From Jiangella endophytica (GTDB lineage: Bacteria > Actinomycetota > Actinomycetes > Jiangellales > Jiangellaceae), in NCBI RefSeq assembly GCF_003427025.1, contig NZ_QVAI01000002.1, positions 124,001 to 188,000 of the forward strand: a stretch of DNA of 64,000 bases, in the 5' to 3' direction. A program made the position numbers and the translations under genes. Within the stretch, counting starts at the first letter, position 1, and the number at the start of each line of letters is the position of its first letter. The notes beneath the pieces were generated by a model. It searched no databases. It saw nothing but the letters and a program-made list of their open reading frames with translations, and was not told the DNA's origin. Positions 25,121-35,461 of the stretch are shown piece by piece.

Positions 25121-26203
25121 TCAGCGTGCCTTCCACTCGCCGGTCAGTCGAATGAGCCTGTCATTGGCCTCCTGCTCGGCGATCGTGACCCGGCAGCCGT
25201 CGCCCGCGAAAGGCCGCACGACCAGCCCCGCGTCCTCACAGAAGCGGGCGAAGTCGACGGTCTGCCCACCCAGCGCCAGCCACACGAAGTTCGCCTCGGT
25301 GTGAGGTATCTCCCACCCCTGCCCCACCAGGGCGTCGTACACCCGCGTCCGCTCCCCGACCAGCGCCTCGACCCGCTCGAGCAGCTCGGCCTCGCGGGCC
25401 AGCGACTCGACGGCGGCCCGCTGGGCGATGCCGGAGACGCCGAACGGCACCGCGGTCTTGCGCAGCGCGTCGGCCACCTCGTCGTGCGCGATGGCGAAGC
25501 CGACCCGCAGCCCGGCGAGACCGTACGCCTTCGAGAACGTCCGCAGCACGCACACGTTGCCGTGCTCGCGGTAGGCCTCGATGCCGTCGGCGGCCTCGGG
25601 GTCGCGGACGAACTCGCGGTACGCCTCGTCGACGACCACCAGGACGTCCTCGGGCACCCGGCGCAGGAACGCCGTCAGCTCGGCGCGCGTCACGACCTGA
25701 CCGGTCGGGTTGTTCGGCGTGCACACGAACACCACGCGGGTGCGATCGGTGATGGCGTCGGCCATGGCCGTGAGGTCGTGTCGCGCACCGGGCGCCAGCG
25801 GCACCTGCACGGCGGTGGCGCCGGAGATGCCCACCACGATCGGGTACGCCTCGAACGACCGCCATGCGTAGACCACCTCGTCGCCCTCGGCAGCGGTGGC
25901 CTGGACGACCTGCTGGAGCACGCCGACGCTGCCGGTGCCCGTGGCCACGTGCTCCGGCGGCACGTCGAAGCGGTCGGCCAGCGCCGAGACGAGGCCGGTG
26001 GCGAACATGTCCGGATAGCGGTTCAGCGACCCCGCGGACGCGGCGACGGCCTCCAGCACACCCGGCAGCGGCGGGTACGGATTCTCGTTCGACGAGATCT
26101 TGAACGCCGGCTCCGCACCGGCGCCCGGCGCCGCCGGCCGGCCCGGCTTGTAGGACGGCAGACCGTCGAGAGCCTTGCGAATGCGCACCTGGGAACCGCT
26201 CAT
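25121..26203 (-). CDS. HisC-type aminotransferase (histidinol-phosphate or aromatic amino acid)
   Basis: PLP-dependent class I/II aminotransferase of 360 residues. The Schiff-base Lys is in [16 protein letters not shown], the cofactor-binding Asn/Asp/Tyr in [10 protein letters not shown] and [10 protein letters not shown], and the N-terminal [11 protein letters not shown] is the HisC/Pat hallmark. It stands alone, away from any his operon, which fits the actinobacterial HisC2/Pat group that transaminates phenylpyruvate and related aromatic 2-oxo acids. Without a search I cannot exclude true histidinol-phosphate activity. Start 26203 was chosen because the conserved part begins soon after; the longer upstream frame crosses the divergent neighbour. 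Confidence 0.87.
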   Translation of the reverse strand: MSGSQVRIRKALDGLPSYKPGRPAAPGAGAEPAFKISSNENPYPPLPGVLEAVAASAGSLNRYPDMFATGLVSALADRFDVPPEHVATGTGSVGVLQQVVQATAAEGDEVVYAWRSFEAYPIVVGISGATAVQVPLAPGARHDLTAMADAITDRTRVVFVCTPNNPTGQVVTRAELTAFLRRVPEDVLVVVDEAYREFVRDPEAADGIEAYREHGNVCVLRTFSKAYGLAGLRVGFAIAHDEVADALRKTAVPFGVSGIAQRAAVESLAREAELLERVEALVGERTRVYDALVGQGWEIPHTEANFVWLALGGQTVDFARFCEDAGLVVRPFAGDGCRVTIAEQEANDRLIRLTGEWKAR

Positions 26204-26258
26204 GTTCCGCACGATAGCCGCTCCCACGGAGGGCCTCCGATGTGTACGCTCGGCAGCC

Positions 26259-26633
26259 GTGACGTCCTTCATCATCCGCCTGCTCGTCAACGGATTCGCC
26301 CTGTGGGTGGCGACCCGGATCGTCGACGGCGTGACCATCAGCTCTGACAGCACGTCAAGCGAGCTACTGACCTTGCTTGTCGTGGCCCTGATCTTCGGAC
26401 TCGTCAACGCGTTCATCAAACCAGTGGTCCAGTTGTTGTCACTGCCATTGTTGATCTTGACTCTCGGCCTGTTCACGTTGATCGTCAACGCGCTGATGTT
26501 CGAGCTGACCTCGTGGATCGCCGACGTGCTCGACGTGCCGTTCCACGTCGACGACTTCTTCTGGTCGGCGGTGCTCGGTGCGCTCGTGGTCTCGTTCGTC
26601 AGCTGGATCCTGAATCTGTTGTTGCCGAACTGA
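26259..26633 (+). CDS. Phage-holin-like family (YvlD type) membrane protein
   Basis: Small membrane protein of 124 residues with four hydrophobic helices: [19 protein letters not shown], then [40 protein letters not shown] and a C-terminal helix. The second holds the family motif [18 protein letters not shown]. It belongs to the Phage_holin_4_2/YvlD group, common in bacterial chromosomes and not tied to a prophage; its role is unclear, possibly membrane stress. Start is GTG at 26259, divergent from the aminotransferase by 55 bases; an earlier in-frame start at 26175 would run into that gene. No phage genes are near. Confidence 0.85.
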   Translation: MTSFIIRLLVNGFALWVATRIVDGVTISSDSTSSELLTLLVVALIFGLVNAFIKPVVQLLSLPLLILTLGLFTLIVNALMFELTSWIADVLDVPFHVDDFFWSAVLGALVVSFVSWILNLLLPN

Positions 26634-26831
26634 CGAACGGGGCACGGCCGGTCGTCCGTCCGTCGTCGTGGAGTGGGCCTTAACGCCAACTTGATACGAC
26701 CCTTCTTCCGCTGGGCCGATGTTTGACGTACCTTTGGCCCTAGCATCCTCTGCACGACGGATAGGCGCCCGTTTCTGCTGGCGCCACGGGGGTTCGTTGT
26801 GCCCTGAACTCAGTGTGGGCATGGTGAACAA

Positions 26832-27269
26832 ATGACGATCGGCTACGGCCCCGTCGGATCGGTTCTGACCGAACAACCTCCTTCGGGCCATCAGCGCGCC
26901 CGGCACCCGGATCGCGGCACCTCTCCGTCGCGACCGGTACCTCTCGCGGTCACCACGCCGCCGGGATATCCGGAACCCGACACCAACCGGCACGCGCTGA
27001 CGGGCTCGATGGTCTACGAGGTCGTCTACGACGATCCGCATGGCAACCCGATGCTCGCCTTCGCCGACGGCCAGTGGTTCGATGTCACCTCCTTCTCGCC
27101 ACGTCCGGTGTCGGTCCGGCACGCGCTGCGCCGTGATCCCGCGTGGTCGGGCGCCGTCGTGCAGACCATCTGTCTGTGGATGCGTAGCAACCCGAACCAC
27201 GAGCGGTCCTTCGATCTGGCCACCGAGCTCGCGTTGGCCGTCGGGGAGCTGGCGCGCCAGCGCCGCTGA
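26832..27269 (+). CDS. Hypothetical protein, 145 residues
   Basis: Unrecognised. The first 55 residues are Pro/Arg-rich and probably disordered (GYPEPDTNRHALTGS marks the end). Residues about 58-145 look folded: MVYEVVYDDPHGNPMLAFA, then FDVTSFSPRPVSVRHALRR and a helix-rich end (FDLATELALAVGELARQRR). The start may be at the internal ATG near 27009 (MVYEVVYD) instead, giving about 86 residues; ATG 26832 is kept because the codon pattern is coding-like from there. It lies 12 bases before the LMW phosphatase gene and may be co-transcribed with it. The 198 bases upstream hold no gene I can support. Confidence 0.6.
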   Translation: MTIGYGPVGSVLTEQPPSGHQRARHPDRGTSPSRPVPLAVTTPPGYPEPDTNRHALTGSMVYEVVYDDPHGNPMLAFADGQWFDVTSFSPRPVSVRHALRRDPAWSGAVVQTICLWMRSNPNHERSFDLATELALAVGELARQRR

Positions 27270-27280
27270 GGCGCCCGGCC

Positions 27281-27817
27281 GTGACCGACCCGAGCACCCC
27301 ATACCGCGTCTGCGTCGTCTGCGCCGGGAACATCTGCCGGTCGCCCATCGCCGAGTTCGTGCTGCGTCACCGCCTCGAGGGGGCCGGCCTCGGTGACCTC
27401 GTCACGGTCGACTCCGCCGGCACCGGCGGCTGGCACGCCGGCCAGCAGGCCGACCCGCGCGCCCTCGCCGCGCTGCACGACCACGGCTACGACGGCAGCG
27501 ACCACCGGGCCCGGCAGTTCCGCCGTGAGTGGTTCGCCGACGTCGATCTCGTGCTGGCCCTCGATCGCGACAACTTCGCCGACCTCAGCACGCTGGCTCC
27601 CGACGACGACGCCCGCGCCAAGGTGCAGTTGCTGCGCAGCTACGACCCCGACGCCGAGGCCGGCGACGACACCGAGGTCCCGGACCCCTATTACGGCGAC
27701 GCCGCGGCGTTCGAGCGGGTCCTGCTCATGATCGAGCGGGCGTCCGACGGCTTCGTGACGGCTGTGAGCGAGGAGATCGAACTCGACGTGCCGGGCGGTG
27801 AGCCCAGTCGACAGTGA
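27281..27817 (+). CDS. Low-molecular-weight phosphatase (protein-Tyr or ribulosamine-5-phosphate)
   Basis: LMW protein-tyrosine phosphatase family, 178 residues, somewhat longer than the usual 150-160. The P-loop CAGNICRS (Cys14 nucleophile, Arg20) and the general-acid Asp in PDPYYGD (near residue 133) are intact. Its stop lies 20 bases inside the next gene, a fructosamine-kinase homologue. In several distant bacteria the same order is found, and the Thermus enzyme was shown to remove phosphate from protein ribulosamine 5-phosphate. So a role in protein deglycation is as likely as tyrosine phosphatase activity. GTG start at 27281. Confidence 0.9.
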   Translation: MTDPSTPYRVCVVCAGNICRSPIAEFVLRHRLEGAGLGDLVTVDSAGTGGWHAGQQADPRALAALHDHGYDGSDHRARQFRREWFADVDLVLALDRDNFADLSTLAPDDDARAKVQLLRSYDPDAEAGDDTEVPDPYYGDAAAFERVLLMIERASDGFVTAVSEEIELDVPGGEPSRQ

Positions 27818-28664
27818 GCATCTGCACACGTTGCTGGGCACCGCCGTCGAATCGCTCACCCCGGTCGGCGGCGGTTCCATCTGCGAGGCGCGGCGAGCCC
27901 GGCTCGGCGACGGCCGCACCGTCTTCGTGAAGACCCGGGCCGGCGCTCCGGAGGGATTCTTCCGGGCCGAGGCGTTCGGCCTGGAGCGACTGGCGGCGGC
28001 CCGAGGCGGCGTCCCCGTCCCGCAGGTGCTCGCGCACGACGAACGCTGCCTCGTCCTCGAATGGGTCACGACGGGTGTCCCGTCCGCGGCGGCCGCCGAA
28101 CGGTTCGGCCGAACCCTCGCCGCGACGCACCGGCACGGCACCGACGTGTTCGGTTCCGCCCACGGCGCCGGCTGGATCGGCAGCCTCGACCTGCCCCAGG
28201 GTCCATGGCGGCACTGGGCGGACCTGTGGGCGTACGGACGCCTCGAGCCGTACCTGCGCACGGCCCGCAAGGCCGGCACCGTCGACAAGCGCACCGTCGC
28301 CGACGTCGAGAAGGTCATCGCCGAGCTGCCCCGGCTGGCCGGCCCGGCCGAACCGCCTGCGCTGATCCACGGCGACCTCTGGGCCGGCAACGTGTTGTGG
28401 ACCGAGACCGGCGCCTACCTCGTCGATCCCGCCCTGCACGGCGGGCACCGCGAGACCGACCTCGCCATGCTCACGCTGTTCGGGTTGCCGCACCTCGACC
28501 GCGTCCTCGCCGCCTACGACGAGGCCTGGCCGCTGGCCGCGGGCTGGCGCGAACGGCTGCCGCTGCATCAGCTGCATCCGGCGCTCGTCCACGCCGTGCT
28601 CTTCGGCGGTTCCTACGGCGCCCAGGCCGGCCGGCTGGCCCGCCAGGCGCTGCGCGCCGGCTGA
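27798..28664 (+). CDS. Fructosamine/ribulosamine 3-kinase family protein
   Basis: Kinase of 288 residues with the FN3K fold. Seen are TVFVKTRAG (ATP Lys), RAEAFGLERLAAA, the catalytic loop LIHGDLWAGNVLW (near residue 191) and metal Asp in YLVDPALHGGHRETDLAML. Bacterial members phosphorylate ribulosamines or erythrulosamines on proteins and free lysine at O3; the product then decomposes and frees the amine. It overlaps the phosphatase gene by 20 bases, so the two enzymes are made together. GTG start at 27798. Choline/aminoglycoside kinases share the HGD motif but lack the GPWRHWADLWAYGRLEP segment seen here. Confidence 0.9.
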   Translation: MSPVDSEHLHTLLGTAVESLTPVGGGSICEARRARLGDGRTVFVKTRAGAPEGFFRAEAFGLERLAAARGGVPVPQVLAHDERCLVLEWVTTGVPSAAAAERFGRTLAATHRHGTDVFGSAHGAGWIGSLDLPQGPWRHWADLWAYGRLEPYLRTARKAGTVDKRTVADVEKVIAELPRLAGPAEPPALIHGDLWAGNVLWTETGAYLVDPALHGGHRETDLAMLTLFGLPHLDRVLAAYDEAWPLAAGWRERLPLHQLHPALVHAVLFGGSYGAQAGRLARQALRAG

Positions 28665-28789
28665 TCATCCGGGTTCGCCGGGCTTGCCCCTCCTCCTGAG
28701 GTCGGACACGCACCTTCCGCAGCGCGAATGAGCTGGCCGGGGCCGCTCAGCGGGTAGGTTCGCAGCGACCGACCAACGATCGGGAGATC

Positions 28790-29863
28790 ATGATCACGGC
28801 CAAGGGGCTACACAAACGATACGGCGCGAAGACCGCCGTCGATCATCTGTCGTTCGAGGTGCGTCCCGGCATGGTGACGGGCTTCCTCGGACCCAACGGC
28901 GCGGGCAAGTCGACGACGATGCGGCTCATGCTCGACCTCGACAACGGGGGCGGCGAGACGCTGTTCGACGGTCGCAGGTTCGGCACGATCATGCACCCGA
29001 TGCGTGAGATCGGCGCCGTGCTCGAGTCGAAGGCGTTCCACCCGACCCGCACCGCCCGCAACCACCTGAGGATGCTGGCCGCGGGCAGCGGCATCGCATA
29101 CCACCGGGTCGACGAGGTGCTCGAGTTCGTCGGCCTCACCGAGGTGAAGAACAAGAAGCCGAAGAACTTCTCCCTCGGCATGGCACAGCGGCTCGGCCTG
29201 GCGCAGGCCCTGCTCGGCGACCCGAAGACGCTGATCCTCGACGAACCGGCCAACGGCCTGGACCCCAGCGGCATCCACTGGCTGCGCACCGTCCTCAAGT
29301 CGCTGGCCGACCAGGGCCGCACGATCTTCGTCTCCAGCCACCTGCTGTCCGAGATGGCGTTGATGGCCGACCAGCTGGTGGTCATCGGCCGCGGCAAGAT
29401 GATCTACAACGGCGACGTCGACGGCTTCGTCCGCGACTTCACCCAGTCCAGCGTGCTGGTGCGCAGCCCGCAGGCGGCCCAGCTGGCCGAGCTGCTGCGC
29501 CGGGTCGACGGCGTCACCGTCGACGAGGTGCCCGAGGATCGCCACGCGCCGGGCGCAGACCCGGCCGCGGCGCCGGCTCCGTCGCCGGCCCTGCGGGTGT
29601 CCGGCATCGAGACCGCCGCCGTCGGCGAACTGGCCTTCCAGAACAACGTCATGCTGCACGAACTGGTCACCCAGACCGCCTCGCTGGAGACCGCCTTCAT
29701 CACCGCGACCGGCGAGTCCGAGGAGTACGTCGCGCACGACCTCGGGCCGGCCGGCAGCGCTCCCGGCTCCGCGCCGGCCCCGGCGCACCAGGCCGGTCCG
29801 CCCGCGGCACCACCCGTCCCGCCGGTGCAACCCGGCGGCCCGACCGCGGGAGGTGCGGCATGA
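28790..29863 (+). CDS. ABC exporter ATP-binding protein
   Basis: ATPase of 357 residues for a two-gene exporter. Walker A GPNGAGKST at 34-42, signature FSLGMAQRLGLAQ, Walker B LILDEPANGLDPSG and the His switch SSHLL are complete. It belongs to the CcmA/BcrA-like group (antibiotic or peptide export; lantibiotic-immunity-like). The C-terminal 100 residues are extended and end in a Pro/Ala-rich tail, unusual for the group. The start has ATG 28790 with GGGAG upstream. Its stop overlaps the permease start (ATGA). Substrate unknown; no regulator is adjacent. Confidence 0.9.
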   Translation: MITAKGLHKRYGAKTAVDHLSFEVRPGMVTGFLGPNGAGKSTTMRLMLDLDNGGGETLFDGRRFGTIMHPMREIGAVLESKAFHPTRTARNHLRMLAAGSGIAYHRVDEVLEFVGLTEVKNKKPKNFSLGMAQRLGLAQALLGDPKTLILDEPANGLDPSGIHWLRTVLKSLADQGRTIFVSSHLLSEMALMADQLVVIGRGKMIYNGDVDGFVRDFTQSSVLVRSPQAAQLAELLRRVDGVTVDEVPEDRHAPGADPAAAPAPSPALRVSGIETAAVGELAFQNNVMLHELVTQTASLETAFITATGESEEYVAHDLGPAGSAPGSAPAPAHQAGPPAAPPVPPVQPGGPTAGGAA

Positions 29864-30636
29864 GCAGCGCGCTCCGCTTCGAATGGGTGCGGCTGCGCAC
29901 CCTGCGCTCGACCTACTGGCTGAGCGGCATCGGCGTGCTCATCACGGCCGGCGTGGCGTTCATCATCGCCTACGCCACGCGCAACGACCCGCTCGACGTC
30001 GACATCACGGCCCAGGTGCTCACCGGTGGCGCCGAGTTCGCCACGTTCATCCCGGTGTTCATGTCGATCATCGGTGTCTTCTCCACCGGCCACGAGTATC
30101 GGCACGGCACCATCCAGCCGACGCTGACGGCCATCCCGCAGCGGTCCCGGCTGCTGCTGGCGAAGATCGTCATCGTCAGCCTGTGGTCCGTGCTGGTGGT
30201 GGCGGTGTCGCTGGCGGTCAACCTCGGTCTCGGGCTGATCTTCTGGGGCGAGCTGCCGTCGTTCGACAACCCGCTCGACGAGGTCATCCCCGGCTACTTC
30301 CTGCTGGTGGTCCTGTACGCCATCTGCGGGCTCGCGCTCGCCCAGTTGTTCCGCGGTGTGCCGAGCGCCATCGTCGTGCTGCTGGTCACGCCGCTGCTGG
30401 TCGAAGGGCTGATCTCCGGGCTGTCGCTGGTGCCGGCGCTGGACTGGCTGCAGCCGGCGCTGAAGTTCCTGCCGTTCTCGGCCGGTGGGCGGCTGCTGGC
30501 CACGAGCCCGTATGAAGCGAACGGCGGACCGGAGTTCGACCCGCTGAGCCGCTGGGAGTCCGGTGGCGTGTTCGCGGCGTTCGTCGCGCTCATCCTGGCT
30601 GTCGCCTGGTACCTGTTCAAGAAGCGCGACGCGTGA
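29860..30636 (+). CDS. ABC exporter permease
   Basis: Membrane partner (258 residues) of the ATPase before it, of the ABC-2 type. About six hydrophobic segments: the first at 19-41 (TYWLSGIGVLITAGVAFIIA), the last at the C-terminus (VFAAFVALILAVAWYLFKKR). FSTGHEYRHGTIQPTLTAIP is the conserved cytosolic segment of such permeases. Translation is coupled to the ATPase gene by ATGA. The pair would act as a simple (AB)2 exporter. Confidence 0.88.
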   Translation: MSSALRFEWVRLRTLRSTYWLSGIGVLITAGVAFIIAYATRNDPLDVDITAQVLTGGAEFATFIPVFMSIIGVFSTGHEYRHGTIQPTLTAIPQRSRLLLAKIVIVSLWSVLVVAVSLAVNLGLGLIFWGELPSFDNPLDEVIPGYFLLVVLYAICGLALAQLFRGVPSAIVVLLVTPLLVEGLISGLSLVPALDWLQPALKFLPFSAGGRLLATSPYEANGGPEFDPLSRWESGGVFAAFVALILAVAWYLFKKRDA

Positions 30637-30654
30637 CGGCGTGCTGCGCCCGGA

Positions 30655-31314
30655 TCAGGACGCGGTGAAGTCGGCGGAGATCGTCGCCGACACCACGATC
30701 CGTTCCGGGCGCAGCGACACCGACGGACCGCCGTGGTCGGCGGCACCCATCTGCACGATCTTGAACGGCCCGCGTCCCTCCCAGCCGGGCTGCTCGTGCG
30801 GCCGGAGGCCCGGCTCGTACAGCGCCTCCACCTCGACCGTCGCGAACCCGAGCGTGGTGGCGTAGCCGGCCGCGCGGTCCTGCGCGTCGCGCACGGCCTC
30901 GGCCCGCACCTCGCGCTCGACCTCGCGGCGGCGCGCCTCGGTGAGCTCCCACTCGACGCCGTCGACGACCACGCCGTCGACGGCGCCCACGTCGGTGACC
31001 CAGGTGGAGAGCGCGACGAAGTCGGCGAACCTCACGGCCACGCCGGCGGCCGCGACTTGGAACGTCTCGCTGACGTCGGAGTCGCGGCGGTATCGCTGCA
31101 CGGTCGACACGTACAGCTGGTCGGCCGACCAGCGGGTCGCCGCGCCCGCCGTCACGTAGCGTTCCGCGTCGGCGGACAGCCGCGCGTGCAGATCGACGAC
31201 GAACGGGATGACGTCGGCCGAGCGGCGCGCCTCGCGGGTGGCGCGCAGGTGGACGGTGCCGCGTTCGGCCGGGAGCGGCCGCTGTGCCGTCCCGGCGACG
31301 GTGATGGTGACCAT
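30655..31314 (-). CDS. SIMPL domain protein (DUF541)
   Basis: Cytoplasmic-looking member of the SIMPL family, 219 residues, without a signal peptide (many relatives are periplasmic). [20 protein letters not shown] starts the fold and the central helix [19 protein letters not shown] is the most conserved family stretch. The function is not established; homologues were linked to oxidative stress or signalling-kinase partners. It is 3 bases downstream of the glyoxalase-like gene on the same strand and convergent with the ABC permease (18-base gap). Confidence 0.82.
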   Translation of the reverse strand: MVTITVAGTAQRPLPAERGTVHLRATREARRSADVIPFVVDLHARLSADAERYVTAGAATRWSADQLYVSTVQRYRRDSDVSETFQVAAAGVAVRFADFVALSTWVTDVGAVDGVVVDGVEWELTEARRREVEREVRAEAVRDAQDRAAGYATTLGFATVEVEALYEPGLRPHEQPGWEGRGPFKIVQMGAADHGGPSVSLRPERIVVSATISADFTAS

Positions 31315-31317
31315 GGC

Positions 31318-31953
31318 TCAGACCGTGATCTCTCCGTGGCCGGTGCTGAACCGCACCGACCGCACGCCCGGCCCGCCGTTCACCGGCAGCCACCGCACGT
31401 CGACGTCGTCGAGCGGGTGGTCCTCGGGCTCGCCCAGCCAGGCCGTGACGAAGTGCGGGTCTCCGGCGATGTCGAGACTGAGCAGCTCGACGTCGTGGCC
31501 GCCCTTGGACGGGTGCTCGGCGGGGTCGGACTCCCAGTGCACGAAGAACGGCAGCTGCGGGTCGTTCATCAGGCCCATGACGCCGATCTGCCTCCACACC
31601 AGGTCGAAGCCGTCGGGCCGGACCCGGTGGCCGTCGACGGCGGGACGGCCCAGCCGCTCCTCGATCGGCGCGAGGTCGTCGACCGCGACCACCCAGCCGA
31701 GCCAGCCGCCGCCGGCCTCCGACCGCGCCTTCACCGCCTGACCGAACGGCACCTTGTCGACGGCGGGATGGTCCAGCGCCGCCACCACCTCGAGGTAGTG
31801 CCCACCGGCCAGCGGGAGCACGCGGTTGCGGGTGCCGAACCGCGGATGGAGGCCGCCGTCGACGAGCTCCACTCCCAGTTCACCGGCCAGCCGCTCCGCG
31901 GTGGCGTCGAGTCCGTCCGGTCCAGCCGCGTACGAGACGTGATCGAGGCGCAT
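31318..31953 (-). CDS. Glyoxalase-like (VOC superfamily) protein
   Basis: VOC-fold protein of 211 residues. [20 protein letters not shown] opens the first beta-alpha-beta unit, and [21 protein letters not shown] carries the usual metal-ligand region (His/Glu). It fits the Glyoxalase_3-like domain group, whose members are mostly of unknown substrate. The ATG at 31953 was chosen because the fold begins immediately; upstream frame is low-complexity. First gene of a two-gene unit with the SIMPL gene. Confidence 0.82.
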   Translation of the reverse strand: MRLDHVSYAAGPDGLDATAERLAGELGVELVDGGLHPRFGTRNRVLPLAGGHYLEVVAALDHPAVDKVPFGQAVKARSEAGGGWLGWVVAVDDLAPIEERLGRPAVDGHRVRPDGFDLVWRQIGVMGLMNDPQLPFFVHWESDPAEHPSKGGHDVELLSLDIAGDPHFVTAWLGEPEDHPLDDVDVRWLPVNGGPGVRSVRFSTGHGEITV

Positions 31954-32146
31954 CCGTGCATCGTGGCAGCCTCCGGACCGGTTTGGCGAGCCGAGCCCGT
32001 CCGGACTGTCCGGCCCGTGCGTTACGGTTGCAGATCGGTGATCGCTGCGCATCGGGAAGATCGGTGCGAAGGGTCACCGGCACGAGTAGAAATGATCATG
32101 CAGCATCTGTGGCATCGATCCAGCATCCCCCTGGAGGCGACTGCGC

Positions 32147-32422
32147 GTGAGCATCGAGATCACCAGGACCGCCCGCAGCTACGCCGCTTACCTGGACGGA
32201 CTCCGGGTCGGCGAACTCACCTACGCCCGCCGCGACGACGAGATCGTGGCCCTGCACACCGTGGTCGAGGAGGCCGCCGAGGGCAAGGGGGTCGGCGGCG
32301 CGCTGGCCCGGGCCCTGCTCGACGACGCCCGCGAAGGCGGCCTGAAGGTGGTTCCGCAGTGCCCGTTCGTCGCCGGTTTCCTCGACCGGCACCCCGACTA
32401 CGCCGAGCTGCGAGCCGGCTGA
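32147..32422 (+). CDS. GNAT-like N-acetyltransferase (YjdJ/CG type), 91 residues
   Basis: Small single-domain protein of the minimal GNAT group. The acetyl-CoA loop is [20 protein letters not shown] (the Q/RxxGxG/A equivalent GKGVGG), preceded by the strand ALHT and followed by the C-terminal [20 protein letters not shown] typical of the group. Substrate unknown. GTG start at 32147 with GGAGG upstream. It converges on thiE with only 4 bases between the two stops. Confidence 0.85.
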   Translation: MSIEITRTARSYAAYLDGLRVGELTYARRDDEIVALHTVVEEAAEGKGVGGALARALLDDAREGGLKVVPQCPFVAGFLDRHPDYAELRAG

Positions 32423-32426
32423 GGTC

Positions 32427-33095
32427 TCACACCCGCAGCGCTGCCCGGAGCCGCCGGGCCGCGCCCTCCGGGTCGTCCGCGGCGGTGATGGCCCGGACGA
32501 CGACCACCCGTCGGGCACCCGCGTCGACCACCTCGGCGACGCTGCGCTCGTCGATGCCGCCGATGGCGAACCACGGTGTGGCCGGCGCCGTCGCGGCGAC
32601 CGCTCGAACGGTCTCGACGCCGACCGCCGGCCGGCCCTGCTTGGTCGGCGTCGGCCAGACAGGTCCGACGCAGAAGTAGTCGACGTCCGGGTCGGCCTCG
32701 GCCACCGCGGCCTGCTCGACGGAGTGCGTCGACCGGCCGAGCAGCACGTCCGGCCCGAGCAGCCGCCGGCTCGCCGCGACCGGCAGGTCCTCCTGGCCGG
32801 TGTGCAGAACGGCCGCCCCGGTCAGCTGGGCGAGGTCGGCGCGGTCGTTGACGGCGACCAGCGCGCCGTACCGCGCCGCGACCTCGGCCACCAGCGGCTG
32901 CAGTTCCAGCTCCGCGCGGGCGTCCAAGGACTTGTCGCGCAACTGGACGATGTCGACCCCGCCGGACAGTGCCGCGTGCAGGAACGACTCCAGGTCGCCG
33001 CGGGCGCGCCGGGCGTCGGTGCACAGGTAGAGCCGGGCGTCGGCCAGCCGGTGGCGCCGCAGCGCCGCCGTCGTCGCGTCGGGTGGCGTGGTCAC
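32427..33095 (-). CDS. thiE: Thiamine phosphate synthase
   Basis: Joins HMP diphosphate and thiazole phosphate to give thiamine phosphate (222 residues, TIM barrel). Seen are [14 protein letters not shown] (substrate Gln/Arg/Asp/Lys), [32 protein letters not shown] (flap) and [11 protein letters not shown]. Start GTG at 33095. It is divergent from the thiOSG operon and lies just beyond the TPP riboswitch, which is on the other strand; so it is not under that aptamer. Its own control is unknown. Together with thiO, thiS and thiG it supplies the thiazole-coupling branch; thiC and thiD are elsewhere. Confidence 0.95.
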   Translation of the reverse strand: MTTPPDATTAALRRHRLADARLYLCTDARRARGDLESFLHAALSGGVDIVQLRDKSLDARAELELQPLVAEVAARYGALVAVNDRADLAQLTGAAVLHTGQEDLPVAASRRLLGPDVLLGRSTHSVEQAAVAEADPDVDYFCVGPVWPTPTKQGRPAVGVETVRAVAATAPATPWFAIGGIDERSVAEVVDAGARRVVVVRAITAADDPEGAARRLRAALRV

Positions 33096-33144
33096 AGGCG
33101 GAGTCTGCCACGGCCCGGTGCGGAGCCGGGGAGTACGGTGGACA

Positions 33145-33230
33145 GTGCACGGGAGCCCTGACGGCAGGGCTGAGAGGGCCAGCAGGCCGACCGTTGAACC
33201 TGAACTGGGTCATGCCAGCGGAGGGAGCAT
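33145..33230 (+). ncRNA. TPP riboswitch (thi box) in the thiO leader
   Basis: The conserved segments appear in order: GGGAGCCC, GGGCTGAGAGGG, GACCGTTGAACCTGA, CTGGGTCATGCCAGCG and GGAGGGA. The last overlaps the ribosome site of thiO (GTG at 33235), so TPP binding probably hides the site and stops translation of thiO-thiS-thiG. Confidence 0.96.
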
Positions 33231-33234
33231 CGAC

Positions 33235-34388
33235 GTGAGTGTGGACGTGGCCGTGGTCGGCTGCGGCATCATCGGCGCCTCGGTCGCCTGGCGGCTGTCC
33301 CAGCTCGGACTGACGGTCGCGTGCTTCGACCCGGCGCCCGGCGACGGCGCCACCTACGCCGCGGCGGGCATGCTGGCCGACGTCACCGAGGCCGAGTTCG
33401 GCGAGGACCACCTGACCGCACTGAACGTGGCGTCGGCGCGGTCGTGGCCGGACTTCGCCGCCGAGCTGACCGACGCCACCGGCGCCGACCTCGCGTTCCG
33501 GCGCACCGGCACGCTGACCGTCGCGTACGACTCCGGCGACCGGCAGCAGCTGCGCCGGCTGCTGGAGCTGCGCCGCGGTCTCGGGCTGCCGATCGAGGAG
33601 ATCACCGTCGACGACGCCCGGCGGATGGAACCGCTGCTCGGCCCGCGGCTGGCCGGTGCCACGTGGACGCCTGACGAGCACCAGGCCGACCCACGCCGGG
33701 TGCACGCGGCGCTGCTGTCGGTCCTGGCCGACCGGGGCGTGGCGGTCGTCCGCCGGCGGGTCGCCGAGCTGAGCCCCGCCCCGTCGGGCGGGGTGGACGG
33801 CGTGGTCGACGACCACGGCACCCGGCACGGGGCCGGGTCGGTGATACTGGCGGCCGGCTGGGCCAGCCGCGAGCTGGCCCGCACGCTGCCCGGGCTCGCC
33901 GGCGTGCCGACCCGGCCGGTCAAGGGGCAGCTGCTGCGGCTCGACGCGTCCGGGCAGCCGGGGTTCACGCTGGGCCGGGTGGTCCGCGGCTTCGTGCAGG
34001 CCCGGCCGGTCTACCTCGTCCCGCGGCCCGGCGGCGAGGTCGTCGTCGGCGCCACCAGCGAGGAGCAGCCCGACGACCGTCAGGTCACCGCAGGCGGCAC
34101 GTTCGCGGTCCTGCGCGACGCCCGGGCGCTGGTACCCGGCATCGACGAGCTGCCACTGACCGAGCTGACCGCGCGGGCCCGCCCCGGCAGCCCGGACAAC
34201 CTGCCGTTGATCGGCGATTCCGGCATACCGGGCCTGCTGCTGGCGACCGGTCACTATCGCAACGGCATCCTCCTCGCGCCGCTCACCGCCTCGGCGCTCG
34301 CGGCTCGGTACCGTGCGGGAACGGTGCCGGAGTGGGCCGCGGCCGCGGATCCGCGCCGGTTCGCCGCGACTGTGACGGGAGGACCCAC

Positions 34389-34392
<4 letters not shown>
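33235..34392 (+). CDS. thiO: Glycine oxidase ThiO
   Basis: FAD-dependent oxidase (385 residues) that converts glycine to dehydroglycine, the imine used by ThiG to build the thiazole ring. The Rossmann motif VVGCGIIGASVAW is at the N-terminus, YAAAGMLADVTEAEF is typical of ThiO, and DNLPLIGDSGIPGLLLATGHYRNGI closes the FAD site (split for length). GTG start at 33235 directly after the riboswitch; ATGA overlap with thiS. Use of ThiO, not ThiH, implies aerobic thiazole synthesis. Confidence 0.94.
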
Positions 34393-35400
<1,008 letters not shown>

Positions 35401-35461
35401 CCGTCCCGGGTGCCGGAGTCCGGCTGTCGCCGGATGATCGTTCCTGGCACGATTCGTCCTC

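Noticed and set aside
26259-26633. Prophage remnant suggested by the holin-like protein
   Set aside because: The YvlD-type family is common on chromosomes and no other phage gene lies near.
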